This document shows positions 44,694 to 52,903 of a stretch of 64,000 nucleotides of DNA, in pieces. Each line of letters begins with the position of its first letter. Position 1 is the first letter of the stretch. Below the pieces are notes generated by a model. That model saw nothing but the letters and a program-made list of their open reading frames with translations, was not told the DNA's origin and did not search any database. The stretch lies in assembly GCF_014779555.2 (NCBI RefSeq), contig NZ_CP094357.1:6175189-6239188 (forward strand), given 5' to 3'. The position numbers were made by a program, and so were the translations under genes. This DNA comes from Lysobacter capsici (GTDB lineage: Bacteria; Pseudomonadota; Gammaproteobacteria; Xanthomonadales; Xanthomonadaceae).

Positions 44694-45731
44694 TCAACCG
44701 CCCGGATTGAACCCGATCGTGCGACGCGTGGTGACTGGCGCCGGGACCGGCTGGAAGCGCCACTTGCGCACCGCGTTGACCGCTTCGCGATCGAACACGC
44801 GGGCCGGGTTCGAACGCACCACGCGGGCCGCGGTGACCGAACCGTCGGTGCCGACGGTGAACTCCACCTGGACCTCGCCCGAGGTGCCGGCGCGCAGGGC
44901 TTCGGGCGGATAGCGCGGGGCCGGCGTCGACACCGCGCGCAGATCGCTCGGCGCGGTCGCGGCGGCGGCCGGCGCGGGCGCCGGGGCGGGCCGTTCCGGC
45001 GCGCGCTGCTCGGTGGCGCGCTGTTCGGCGGCCCGTTGCTCGGCCGCGCGCTGTTCGGCCGCGCGCTGGGTCGCGGCCTGACGCTCGGCCGCCTGCTGGG
45101 TCGCCAGCTGCTGCGCGGCCTGCTGCTGCTGCGCCTGCTGCTGGGCCAGACGCTGCTTCTCCAGCTCGACCTGCTTCTTGGCCTGTTCCTCGGCGGTGAG
45201 CTTCTCCTGCTCGGCGCGCTTGGCCACCGCATCCTGCTGGGCGGCGATCGACGCCTTCAACCGGGCCAGCGCCGGGTGCTGGGCGTCGGCGCGTTCGATC
45301 AGCGCGGCCAGGCGCTGGGCTTCGACGAAGTCCTCGCGACCCACGCTCTGCTCGGTCGCGATGACCGTCATCGGCAGCAGGTCGGTCAGCGCGCTGGAGG
45401 CCACGGCGTCGGCCGGGGCTTTTTCGCGCAGGGCCAGGTAGTACTCGACGGCGTTGTCCTCGGCCGGCGCGTACAGACGGTTTTCCACATACGCCTTGCG
45501 CGCCGCTTCGCGCAGCTGATCGACCGTCAGCGACGAGACCTTGGCCGAAACCGCGGTTTGCGCGGTCGGTGCCGGGGCGCCGGCGGCCGGCGCGGGCGCC
45601 GCATCCGTGGGCGCGGCGGCCTGTTCTTTCTTGCCGCAGGCGGCGAGCACGAATCCGAGCGCGAGCACCGCGGACACCTGCTTTACAACGGACAGCCGGC
45701 TGCTACGCCGATTATGAATAGCGACGATCAT
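44694..45731 (-). CDS. TonB C-terminal-domain lipoprotein
   Basis: 345 aa. The N-terminus has a lipobox (LGFVLAAC, then GKK), unlike classical TonB with an inner-membrane anchor helix. It follows a basic stretch (NRRSSRLSVVK). A helical segment (about 60-165) comes next, then a long Gln/Ala/Glu/Arg coiled coil (about 165-250) including several AAEQR repeats, a Pro/Ala linker, and a TonB C-terminal domain (about 255-340) with APRYPPEALRAG, VQVEFTVGTDGSV and VRKWRFQPV. GGGGAG precedes the start. The TonB domain would contact TonB boxes of receptors, but lipid anchoring argues against ordinary TonB work. No exbB/exbD is adjacent. Confidence 0.85.
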   Translation of the reverse strand: MIVAIHNRRSSRLSVVKQVSAVLALGFVLAACGKKEQAAAPTDAAPAPAAGAPAPTAQTAVSAKVSSLTVDQLREAARKAYVENRLYAPAEDNAVEYYLALREKAPADAVASSALTDLLPMTVIATEQSVGREDFVEAQRLAALIERADAQHPALARLKASIAAQQDAVAKRAEQEKLTAEEQAKKQVELEKQRLAQQQAQQQQAAQQLATQQAAERQAATQRAAEQRAAEQRAAEQRATEQRAPERPAPAPAPAAAATAPSDLRAVSTPAPRYPPEALRAGTSGEVQVEFTVGTDGSVTAARVVRSNPARVFDREAVNAVRKWRFQPVPAPVTTRRTIGFNPGG

Positions 45732-46178
45732 TTGTTTAAAGCTCCCCTGAAATACGCGAGACCCGTCCGATACGGGGCCGGGCGCACGTCCGATAGGACG
45801 CGCTAGCGGGCCGCGTTTGTCAAGCGTTCAGGTAGTAGTGGGCTACGGGATAGGCGTCAGACGCCGAGTGTGCCACCCATCGCGGCCGCTACCGATACCG
45901 GGTGTGTCGGTTTGCGCGGGCAGTCGCGACTGCGTCCACAGTTTCGGCCGGGCCGGCGACAGGCGGCGCGGGCGATGTCGCAGCGGTGAAACATGGCCGC
46001 GAGGCGAGGTCCGCCCACCGGGTTCGGCCGGGGCCGCGGCGCGCGGCGAGGCACTGCGCCGGGCAGCCGCGCGCCAGCCCGGGGCGCGCGGGCGGCGATC
46101 GGCCCGCGCGATCGGCCCGCGTGCTTGCCGCCGCCCGTCGTGTTCTAGAATCCCCGCACCACAGGCAGGGAGCGGGAC
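45732..46178. other. divergent intergenic region
   Basis: About 450 bp between the TonB-domain gene (minus) and the SPFH gene (plus). It is very GC-rich in its right half. Open frames here are low-complexity Arg/Ala-rich and not supported. I see no repeat, RNA gene or clear promoter hexamers, only the GGGAG ribosome-binding site at about 46169. Confidence 0.45.
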
Positions 46179-47246
46179 ATGAGCATTCTGGGTTTCATCA
46201 AGGGCGAGTTGCTGGAAATCATCGAGTGGACCGATGACTCGCGCGACACCCTCTCGTTCCGCTACCCGGACGACGACAAGGAAATCAAGAACGGCGCGCA
46301 GCTGATCGTGCGCGAGTCGCAGCAAGTCCAGTTCGTCGCCGCCGGCCAGTACGCCGACCTGTTCAACCCCGGCAAGCACACCCTCAAGACCGAGAACATC
46401 CCGATCCTGTCGACGATCCTCGGCTGGAAGTACGGCTTCAATTCGCCGTTCAAGTGCGATGTCTATTTCCTCAACACGCGGCTGTTCACCGGCAACAAGT
46501 GGGGCACTTCCAACCCGGTGATGATGCGCGACGCCGATTTCGGCATCGTGCGCCTGCGCGCGTTCGGCACCTACGATTTCCGCATCGTCGACTCGGCCAA
46601 GTTCCTCAAGGAAGTGGCCGGCACCGACCAGAATTTCCGCCTCGACGAATTCGCTGACACCATGCGTTCGCGCATCGTCAGCGTGTTCACCGACGCGCTC
46701 GCCACCGCCAAGGTGCCGGCGCTCGATGTGGCCTCGCGCTACGGCGAACTCGGCGACGCGTTGCTGCCGATCATCAACCCCGCGATGACCAGCAAGTACG
46801 GCATCGAGATCACCGGTTTCGTGCTGGAAAACGTGTCGGTGCCGCCGGAAGTCGAGAAGGCGATCGACGCGCGTTCGAGCATGGGCGCGGTCGGCAACCT
46901 CAACGACTACGTCAAGTTCCAGATGGGCACCTCGATGGCCAACGGCAGCGACGGCGGCGCGGCCGGCGGCGCGGCGCAGATGGCGATCGGCTTCGGCATG
47001 GCTCAGGAAATGATGCGCAGCATGCAGAACCAGGCCCCGCAGGCCGCGACCGGCGCGGTCCCGCCGCCGCTGCCGGGCGCCGCCGGCGCGCTGGAGGTGC
47101 TCACGCCCGAACAGGCCGCCGCCACCCTGGGCGTGTCGGTCGAGGACGTCGAGGCCGCGATCGCCTCGGGTGACCTGAAGGCGCGCAAGATCGGCAACGC
47201 CACCCGCATCGCCAAGGCCGCGCTCGAAGAATTCCTGCGCGGCTGA
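46179..47246 (+). CDS. SPFH-domain protein with C-terminal helix-turn-helix-like tail
   Basis: 355 aa. The SPFH/Band-7-like domain covers about residues 10-235 (ENIPILSTILGWKYGFNSPF, RAFGTYDFRIVDSAKFL, ITGFVLENVSVPPEVEKAID), matching the 'virion core' SPFH group that includes B. subtilis YdjI. A Met/Ala/Gly-rich hinge (about 240-300) follows. The last about 50 residues (LTPEQAAATLGVSVEDVEAA then GDLKARKIGN) resemble an excisionase/MerR-type helix-turn-helix. There is no transmembrane helix. It overlaps by 1 nt with a membrane zinc-ribbon gene. In the Bacillus YdjFGHI system such proteins assemble with a PspA-type partner under membrane stress; the analogy is inference. Confidence 0.87.
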   Translation: MSILGFIKGELLEIIEWTDDSRDTLSFRYPDDDKEIKNGAQLIVRESQQVQFVAAGQYADLFNPGKHTLKTENIPILSTILGWKYGFNSPFKCDVYFLNTRLFTGNKWGTSNPVMMRDADFGIVRLRAFGTYDFRIVDSAKFLKEVAGTDQNFRLDEFADTMRSRIVSVFTDALATAKVPALDVASRYGELGDALLPIINPAMTSKYGIEITGFVLENVSVPPEVEKAIDARSSMGAVGNLNDYVKFQMGTSMANGSDGGAAGGAAQMAIGFGMAQEMMRSMQNQAPQAATGAVPPPLPGAAGALEVLTPEQAAATLGVSVEDVEAAIASGDLKARKIGNATRIAKAALEEFLRG

Positions 47247-48574
47247 TGAACAACGCGACCGTCGGAAAACATCCCTGCCCGGAGTGCGGCGGGGATCTGC
47301 AATGGAATGCGGCGAAGCAATCGCTGGCCTGCCCCTACTGCGGCACCGTGGTGCCGCTGGAACAGGCCACGTCCGCGCCCGGCGACGGCAGCCCGGCGAT
47401 GGTCGAGCACGACCTGCTCGAAGCGCTCAAGCGCATGCAGGAACCGGCCGGCGGCCCGCCGCCGTTGCCCGCGTCCGCCGCCTCGGGATCGCAGGACCCC
47501 GACCTCGCCGCCATCCACGCGGCGGTCGAGCAACTGGCGAAGACACCGGGCGCGGGCACGCGCACGGCGAGCCGGTGGAGCGTGCAGGCCGGCGACACCC
47601 GCCTGCAGGGCTCGCAGAACGGCGGCGCGCTCGACCTGCTGCAGAGCATGGCCGCCACTCCGCAGGACCAGCGCGGCTACGGCGCGCAGCGGCGTGAAGT
47701 GCAATGCCGCAGCTGCCACGCGATCTCGGTGTTCGTCGACGGCAAGGTCGCCGACCGCTGCGAATTCTGCGGCTCGCCGTCGATCATCGAACACGAATCG
47801 CTCGGCGACGCGATCACCCCGCAGAGCGTGCTGCCGTTCAAGATCAGCGACGGCCAGGTGCGCGATTCGATCCGCGCCTGGTACGGCACGCGCTGGTTCG
47901 CGCCGAACCGGCTCAAGACCGCGGCGCTGACCGACACGCTCAAGGGCATCTACCTGCCGTACTGGACCTTCGACGCGCACGTCTCGGCGAACTGGACGGC
48001 CGAAGCGGGTTATCACTACTACGAGACCGAGAGCTACACCGAAAACGGCCAGCGCAAGACCCGCCAGGTGCAGCGCACGCGCTGGGAAGACGCCTCGGGC
48101 TCGCTGCGGCATTTCTTCGACGACGAACTGGTGCCGGGCACGGTCGGCGTGCATCAGGACCTGCTGCAGCAGATCGGCTCGTTTCCGACCACCACCGACC
48201 TCAAGCCGTACTCGCCCGAGTTCGTGCGCGGCTGGCTGGTCGAGCGTTACCAGGTCGACCTGCGCCGCGCCGCGCAATCGAACGAAACCTTGATGCAGGA
48301 GCAGACCCGCGCCCTGTGTTCGGCGCAGGTGCCCGGCGACACCCAGCGCAACCTGCAGGTCGACGCGACCTTCCGCGGCCGCACCTTCAAACACATCCTG
48401 GTACCGGTGTGGCTGGTCAGCTACACCTACGGCTCGCGCAGTTTCCAGGTATTGGCCAACGGCTACACCGGACAGATCGCGGGCGAGCGGCCGTACAGCT
48501 GGGTGAAGATTTTCTTCGCGGTGATGGCGGCGTTGATCGCGGCGGTGGTGATCTTCGGGGTGTTGGGGCGTTGA
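47246..48574 (+). CDS. membrane protein with two zinc ribbons (YdjG-like)
   Basis: 442 aa. N-terminal TFIIB-type zinc ribbon CPECGG...CPYCG (residues about 11-33), a linker, then a second ribbon CRSCH...CEFCG at about 152-173. A beta-rich region (about 190-410) follows, with WYGTRWFAPNRL and GIYLPYWTFDAHVSANWTAE. One C-terminal transmembrane helix (IFFAVMAALIAAVVIFGVLG) ends at the stop. ATG overlaps the SPFH stop by 1 nt (TGATG), so the genes are coupled. The organisation matches YdjG-type partners of SPFH proteins. The codons of the last helix are the apparent founder of the 38-bp tandem array that follows. Confidence 0.87.
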   Translation: MNNATVGKHPCPECGGDLQWNAAKQSLACPYCGTVVPLEQATSAPGDGSPAMVEHDLLEALKRMQEPAGGPPPLPASAASGSQDPDLAAIHAAVEQLAKTPGAGTRTASRWSVQAGDTRLQGSQNGGALDLLQSMAATPQDQRGYGAQRREVQCRSCHAISVFVDGKVADRCEFCGSPSIIEHESLGDAITPQSVLPFKISDGQVRDSIRAWYGTRWFAPNRLKTAALTDTLKGIYLPYWTFDAHVSANWTAEAGYHYYETESYTENGQRKTRQVQRTRWEDASGSLRHFFDDELVPGTVGVHQDLLQQIGSFPTTTDLKPYSPEFVRGWLVERYQVDLRRAAQSNETLMQEQTRALCSAQVPGDTQRNLQVDATFRGRTFKHILVPVWLVSYTYGSRSFQVLANGYTGQIAGERPYSWVKIFFAVMAALIAAVVIFGVLGR

Positions 48575-48775
48575 TCGCGGGATGGTGATTTTCGCGGTGC
48601 TGCGGCGCTGATCGCGGAAGCGGTGATTTTCGTAGTGTTGCGGCGCCGATCGCGGAAGCGGTGATTTTCGCGGTGCTGCGACGCGGATCGCGGAGACGGT
48701 GATTTTCGCGGTGCGGCGTCGCTGATCGCGGAGACGGTGATTTTCGCAGTGCTGCGGCGCGGATCGGTGCGTTGG
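48538..48775. repeat. 38-bp tandem array grown from the 3' end of a CDS
   Basis: GGTGATYTTCG recurs at 48546 (inside the coding sequence), 48584, 48622, 48660, 48698 and 48736, always 38 bp apart. The unit is about GGTGATTTTCGCGGTGCTGC, then GGCGcTGATCGCGGaagc. The first, most divergent unit encodes the last residues of the zinc-ribbon protein including its TGA. The remaining units are non-coding. Confidence 0.93.
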
Positions 48776-49020
48776 GCGGCGGCCGCGCTGTGGATAACGC
48801 GCGGCGATGGTGATTCGCTCGGTGGTGGCGTCTGTCGGCTGTGGATATCCGACGTATCGGTCGCGCTCGATGCACATGACGGGTTCGGTCTGCCGAACCG
48901 ATGCGTTCGGATTGATGCAGCCCGGCATCACGACGTTGCGCCCTTGTTGGTTGGCGGCTGCGGCTTGCCTCGCCCGAACCTTTGGTTCGACCAATAATTT
49001 CCATTGCATCGCCCGCTCCC
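48776..49020. other. intergenic stretch with a perfect DnaA-box 9-mer
   Basis: About 245 bp between the 38-bp and 296-bp arrays. TGTGGATAA at 48789-48797 is a perfect inverted DnaA box, and TGTGGATAT about 50 bp later is one mismatch away. No gene is supported. Confidence 0.45.
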
Positions 49021-49890
49021 TGTAGGAGCGGCGTAAGCCGCGACCGCGGAAATTCAGCCACGGCGTAAGTTGCGAGGTGGCTGTATTGGCGCGGTCGCGG
49101 CTCGCGCCGCTCCTACAGGTAGGCCACGCCGCTTTTGCTTGAGCTTGAAGCCGCGCAGTTCATCCAGCGCTGCGAGGCTTGTAATTCGCAAGAACAACAG
49201 CACACCCGAAGGGCGGCGCACATGGATGTGCGCCGTGCGCCACCGGGACAGGATGTCCCGCGTGGCGCATGCCTGCGAAGGCACCGCAGGCGCGGGCAAT
49301 TGCATCGCCAACTCCCTGTAGGAGCGGCGCAAGCCGCGACCGCGAAAATTCAGCTGCGGCGCAAGTTGCGAGGTGGTTGTATTGGCGCGGTCGCGGCTCG
49401 CGCCGCTCCTACAGGTAGGCCATGCAGGTTCGGCTTGGGCCGGAAGCCTCGCAGTTCATCCAGCGCTGCGAAGCCCGGAACTCGCGAGCACAACAGCACA
49501 CCCGAAGGGCGGCGCACAGGGATGTGCGCCGTGCGCCATCGGGACAGGATGTCCCGTGTAGCGCATGCCTGCGCCGGCACCGCAGGCGCGGGCAATTGCA
49601 TCGCCTGCTCCCTGTAGGAGCGGCGCAAGCCGCGACCGCGAAAATTCAGCTGCGGCGTAAGTTGCGAGGTGGTTGTATTGGCGCGGTCGCGGCTCACGCC
49701 GCTCCTACAGGTAGGCCATGCAGGTTCGGCTTGGGCCTGAAGCAGCGCAGTTCATCCAGCGCTGCGAGGCTTGTAACTCGCGAGAACAAAAGGACACCCG
49801 TAGGGCGGCGCACATGGATGTGCGCCGTGCGCCACCGAGACAGGATGTCCCGTGTGGCGCATGCCTGCGAATGCATCGCACGCGCGGGCC
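49021..49890. repeat. three tandem ~296-bp repeats (third truncated)
   Basis: TGTAGGAGCGGCG starts units at 49021, 49317 and 49613 (spacing exactly 296). Each unit holds two inverted REP cores flanking GAGGTGGTTGTATTGGCGCG, a segment with CAGTTCATCCAGCGCTGCGA, and three short hairpins: GCGCACATGGATGTGCGC, GGGACAGGATGTCCC and GCGTGGCGCATGC-type. The third copy is cut by the large palindrome that begins about 49793 and carries on from its hairpin segment. Confidence 0.93.
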
Positions 49891-50298
49891 CTTGATTCAC
49901 AAAAAAGCGTTTTTCTTTGGTTACCTTTTGACCGAAGGGAATCCAGGCGGACTTTTGTTGCTTTAGACAAAAGAAAGTGACCCGCCGCTTCAGCGGCGGA
50001 ACGCTTTTGATCCTGCTTGCAGCTTTAAAGGCTTCAAAGCTTCAAAGCTCTAGAGCTATTGGAGCCGAAGGCAAGATCAACAGCTTTCGTCCGCAAGCGG
50101 CCGAGTTACTTTCTTTTGTCAAAAGCGACAAAAGTCCGCCTGGATTCCCTTCGGTCAAAAGGTAACCAAAGAAAAACGCTTTTTTGTGAATCAAGGGCCC
50201 GCAAGTTCGGCGCAGACGCGGGCATGCGCCACACGAGACATGCTGTCTCGGTGGCGCACGGCGCACATCCATGTGCGCCGCCCTTCGGGTGTGCCTTC
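49793..50298. repeat. ~500-bp imperfect palindrome with AT-rich arms
   Basis: The left arm (about 49793-49983) and right arm (about 50103-50298) are reverse complements over about 190 bp. The best-conserved part, about 95 bp, includes CCCTTGATTCACAAAAAAGC, GGTTACCTTTTGACCGAAGG and GACAAAAGAAAGT. The outer part continues into the hairpin segment of the 296-bp repeat. The central about 120 bp is unique and contains CCGCCGCTTCAGCGGCGG and stacked CTTCAAAGC motifs. Frames reading FFFGYLLTEGNPGG on either strand are palindrome translations, not genes. Confidence 0.93.
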
Positions 50299-50375
50299 GC
50301 TAACGCGAGGCAGTAACCTCGCAGCGCGGGAGGCGGAACTCGACATCAGGCGCATGCCAGAGCGAAGCAGAAGCA

Positions 50376-50418
<43 letters not shown>

Positions 50419-50649
50419 ATTTCAGATTGCACAAGCAATCCAAACATGTATTTTTGGTACGTCGTCGATGCCGGCCGAAGTTATCCACACCGCGCTCGCC
50501 AAACGACAAAACCCGGTCGTGATGCTCGCCAGTCCGCAGCCAACCTCGGGCAAACCCACCAACTATTGATTACCAGTCAATAGTAATTAGCCAAAAACCC
50601 CATTTTTCGGCAAAGACCAACGGCCGACACTGCGCATCCCATCCACCGG

Positions 50650-51861
50650 ATGCCCGCCATGCCCCTCGCCCTCCTGGCCCTGACCCTCGGCGCCTTCGCC
50701 ATCGGCACCACCGAGTTCGTCATCGTCGGCCTGATCCCCACCATCGCCGCCGACCTCGGCGTCGACCTGCCCTCGGCCGGGCTGCTGGTCAGCCTGTACG
50801 CGCTCGGCGTCGCCATCGGCGCGCCGCTGCTGACCGCGCTGACCGGGCGGGTGCCGCGCAAGACCCTGCTGGTCGGGCTGATGGCGCTGTTCACCGTCGG
50901 CAATCTGGTTGCCTGGCTCGCGCCGGGGTACGCCACGCTGATCGTCGCGCGCATCCTCACCGGCCTCGCCCACGGCGTGTTCTTCTCGGTCGGCTCGATC
51001 ATCGCCACCAGCTTGGTGCCGAAAGACAAGGCCGCCAGCGCCATCGCGACCATGTTCAGCGGCATGACCGTGGCCTTCGTCACCGGCATTCCGATGGGCA
51101 CCTTCATCGGCCAACACTTCGGCTGGCGCACGACCTTCCTGGTGGTCGCCGGGTTCGGCCTGATCGCGATGCTCGGCAGCGCGTTGTTCGTGCCGAAGAA
51201 GATCGCCCACGCCACGCCGGCGCCGCTGCTCAAGCAGGCCGCGGTGCTGCTGCAATCGCGCTTGCTGCTGGTCTATGCGATGACCGCGGTCGGTTACGGC
51301 GGTTCGTTGATCGCCTTCACCTACCTCGCGCCGATCCTGCAGGACATCGCCGGTTTCAGCCCGAACATGGTCAGCCTGGTGTTGCTCGCCTACGGCGTAT
51401 CGGTCGCGTTCGGCAACGTGTGGGGCGGCAAGCTCGCCGACCGGCATGGCCCGATCAAGGCCTTGAAGACGATCTTCTTGCTGCTGGCCGCGGTGTTGTT
51501 CGTGCTGAGCTTCACCGCGCATAGCCAATGGTTGGTGGTAATCACGGCATTGGCCTGGGGCGCGGTCGCGTTCGGCAACGTGCCGGGTCTGCAGGTGTAC
51601 GTGGTCAAGCAGGCCGAGCATTACTCGCCGCAGGCGGTCGATGTCGCCGCCGGTTTCAACATCGCCGCGTTCAATCTCGGCGTCGCCGGTGGCTCCTGGG
51701 CCGGTGGCCTCGTCGTCGCTCACCTCGGCCTGGGCCACACGCCGTGGGTCGGCGCGCTGGTGGTGCTCGGCGCGTTCGGTCTGACCGCGTTGAGCGGCTG
51801 GCTGGATCGTCGCGACGGCCTGCCCGATCGCGCCAGCGGCGCCGTCGTGGTCGCGCACTGA
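50650..51861 (+). CDS. MFS efflux transporter (AraJ/PbuE-like)
   Basis: 403 aa, twelve predicted helices. Family features are FAIGTTEFVIVGLIPTIAAD at helix 1, the loop PRKTLLVGL after helix 2, LTGLAHGVFFSVGSIIAT, and WGGKLADRHGPIKALK between helices 6 and 8. This group (DHA1 family) exports sugars, purines, chloramphenicol-like drugs and others. ATG 50650 or 50659 is possible; the site is not strong. The aldo/keto reductase dkgB starts 30 nt downstream, so the two probably share a transcript. Confidence 0.9.
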   Translation: MPAMPLALLALTLGAFAIGTTEFVIVGLIPTIAADLGVDLPSAGLLVSLYALGVAIGAPLLTALTGRVPRKTLLVGLMALFTVGNLVAWLAPGYATLIVARILTGLAHGVFFSVGSIIATSLVPKDKAASAIATMFSGMTVAFVTGIPMGTFIGQHFGWRTTFLVVAGFGLIAMLGSALFVPKKIAHATPAPLLKQAAVLLQSRLLLVYAMTAVGYGGSLIAFTYLAPILQDIAGFSPNMVSLVLLAYGVSVAFGNVWGGKLADRHGPIKALKTIFLLLAAVLFVLSFTAHSQWLVVITALAWGAVAFGNVPGLQVYVVKQAEHYSPQAVDVAAGFNIAAFNLGVAGGSWAGGLVVAHLGLGHTPWVGALVVLGAFGLTALSGWLDRRDGLPDRASGAVVVAH

Positions 51862-51891
51862 TTTGTTTTTCCATCACTTGAGGATTTCCCC

Positions 51892-52695
51892 ATGAACCTT
51901 CCCGCCTTCGGCCTCGGCACATTCCGTCTCAAGGACCAGGTCGTCATCGACTCGGTCCGCAACGGCCTGGAACTGGGCTATCGCGTCATCGACACCGCGC
52001 AGATCTACGGCAACGAAGCGCAAGTCGGCCAGGCCATCGCCGACAGCGGCGTGGCCCGCGACGAACTTTTCATCACCACCAAGGTCTGGGTCGACAACCT
52101 GTCCAAGGACAAGCTGATCCCCAGCCTGCGCGAAAGCTTGAGCAAGCTGCGCACCGATCGGGTCGACCTGACCTTGATCCACTGGCCGTCGCCGGGCGAC
52201 GCGGTGTCGGTGCGCGAATTCATGACCGCGTTGGCCGACGCCAGGACACAAGGGCTGACCCGCGCGATCGGTGTGTCGAATTTCAATATCGATCTGATGC
52301 AACGCGCGATCGATGTGGTCGGTGCCGATGCCATCGCCACCAATCAGGTCGAACTGCATCCCTATCTGCAGAACCGCAAGCTCGCTGAATTCGCCAAGCG
52401 CCAAGGCATCGCGCTGACTTCGTACATGACCCTGGCCTATGGCAAGGTGCTCAGCGATCCGATCCTCGTCGAGATCGCGCGCAAGCACGACGCCACGCCG
52501 GCGCAGGTCGCGCTGGCCTGGGCGATGCAGCTGGGTTACGCGGTGATTCCGTCCTCGACCAAGCGCGAGAACCTGGCGAGCAATCTGTTGGCCACCTCGC
52601 TGCGCCTGGGCGACGACGACATGGCGCGCATCGCCACGCTCGATCGCGGCGAGCGCTTGACCGATCCCGGCAGCCTTGCGCCTGTGTGGGATTGA
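51892..52695 (+). CDS. dkgB: 2,5-diketo-D-gluconate reductase B (aldo/keto reductase)
   Basis: 267 aa, same length as E. coli DkgB and nearly collinear with it: [39 protein letters not shown] (Asp/Tyr active site), [20 protein letters not shown] (Lys), [19 protein letters not shown] (His), and the C-terminal [15 protein letters not shown] and LAPVWD. It uses NADPH to reduce aldehydes, methylglyoxal and diketogluconate. GAGGA lies 8 nt before the ATG. It lies between an MFS exporter and an Old Yellow Enzyme on one strand, suggesting a carbonyl/electrophile detoxification unit. Confidence 0.93.
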   Translation: MNLPAFGLGTFRLKDQVVIDSVRNGLELGYRVIDTAQIYGNEAQVGQAIADSGVARDELFITTKVWVDNLSKDKLIPSLRESLSKLRTDRVDLTLIHWPSPGDAVSVREFMTALADARTQGLTRAIGVSNFNIDLMQRAIDVVGADAIATNQVELHPYLQNRKLAEFAKRQGIALTSYMTLAYGKVLSDPILVEIARKHDATPAQVALAWAMQLGYAVIPSSTKRENLASNLLATSLRLGDDDMARIATLDRGERLTDPGSLAPVWD

Positions 52696-52719
52696 GCGCG
52701 GCGGCATAGCCGCATGGCC

Positions 52720-52746
52720 TACCTGTAGGAGCGACGCAAGTCGCGA
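52720..52746 (+). repeat. REP-type element
   Basis: CTGTAGGAGCGACGCAAGTC followed by GCGACCG is a single variant copy of the REP core seen at 39.4 and 49 kb, placed between dkgB and the OYE gene. Both stem arms changed together (GGCG/CGCC-type to GACG/AGTC), consistent with a selected stem. Confidence 0.85.
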
Positions 52747-52903
52747 CCGCGAATCATCGCCAACGACGCCACCGGCCTACCGAACGCGACACCGCAACCG
52801 CTCGATTCTTGCCCCCACGGAAAAGATCGTTTGCTCCACACCCTGTTTTTCAACCGCGACCGCATCTCCACACTTCCCCCATCCCGAATCCCCGAGAACC
52901 GCC

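Noticed and set aside
46179..47246. SPFH gene as a phage tail or virion protein
   Set aside because: The 'virion core' label in some databases comes from a poxvirus-like SPFH domain. There are no phage genes nearby, and coupling to a zinc-ribbon membrane protein points to a cellular role.
48538..49890. Possible CRISPR array
   Set aside because: The 38-bp units are contiguous with no spacers, and the 296-bp units are homogeneous throughout; neither has the repeat-spacer structure, and no cas gene is present.
49718..50272. Frames encoding FFFGYLLTEGNPGG-type peptides on both strands
   Set aside because: Both are the same palindrome arm read from either side. They lack ribosome-binding sites and are of a type often over-annotated in such genomes.
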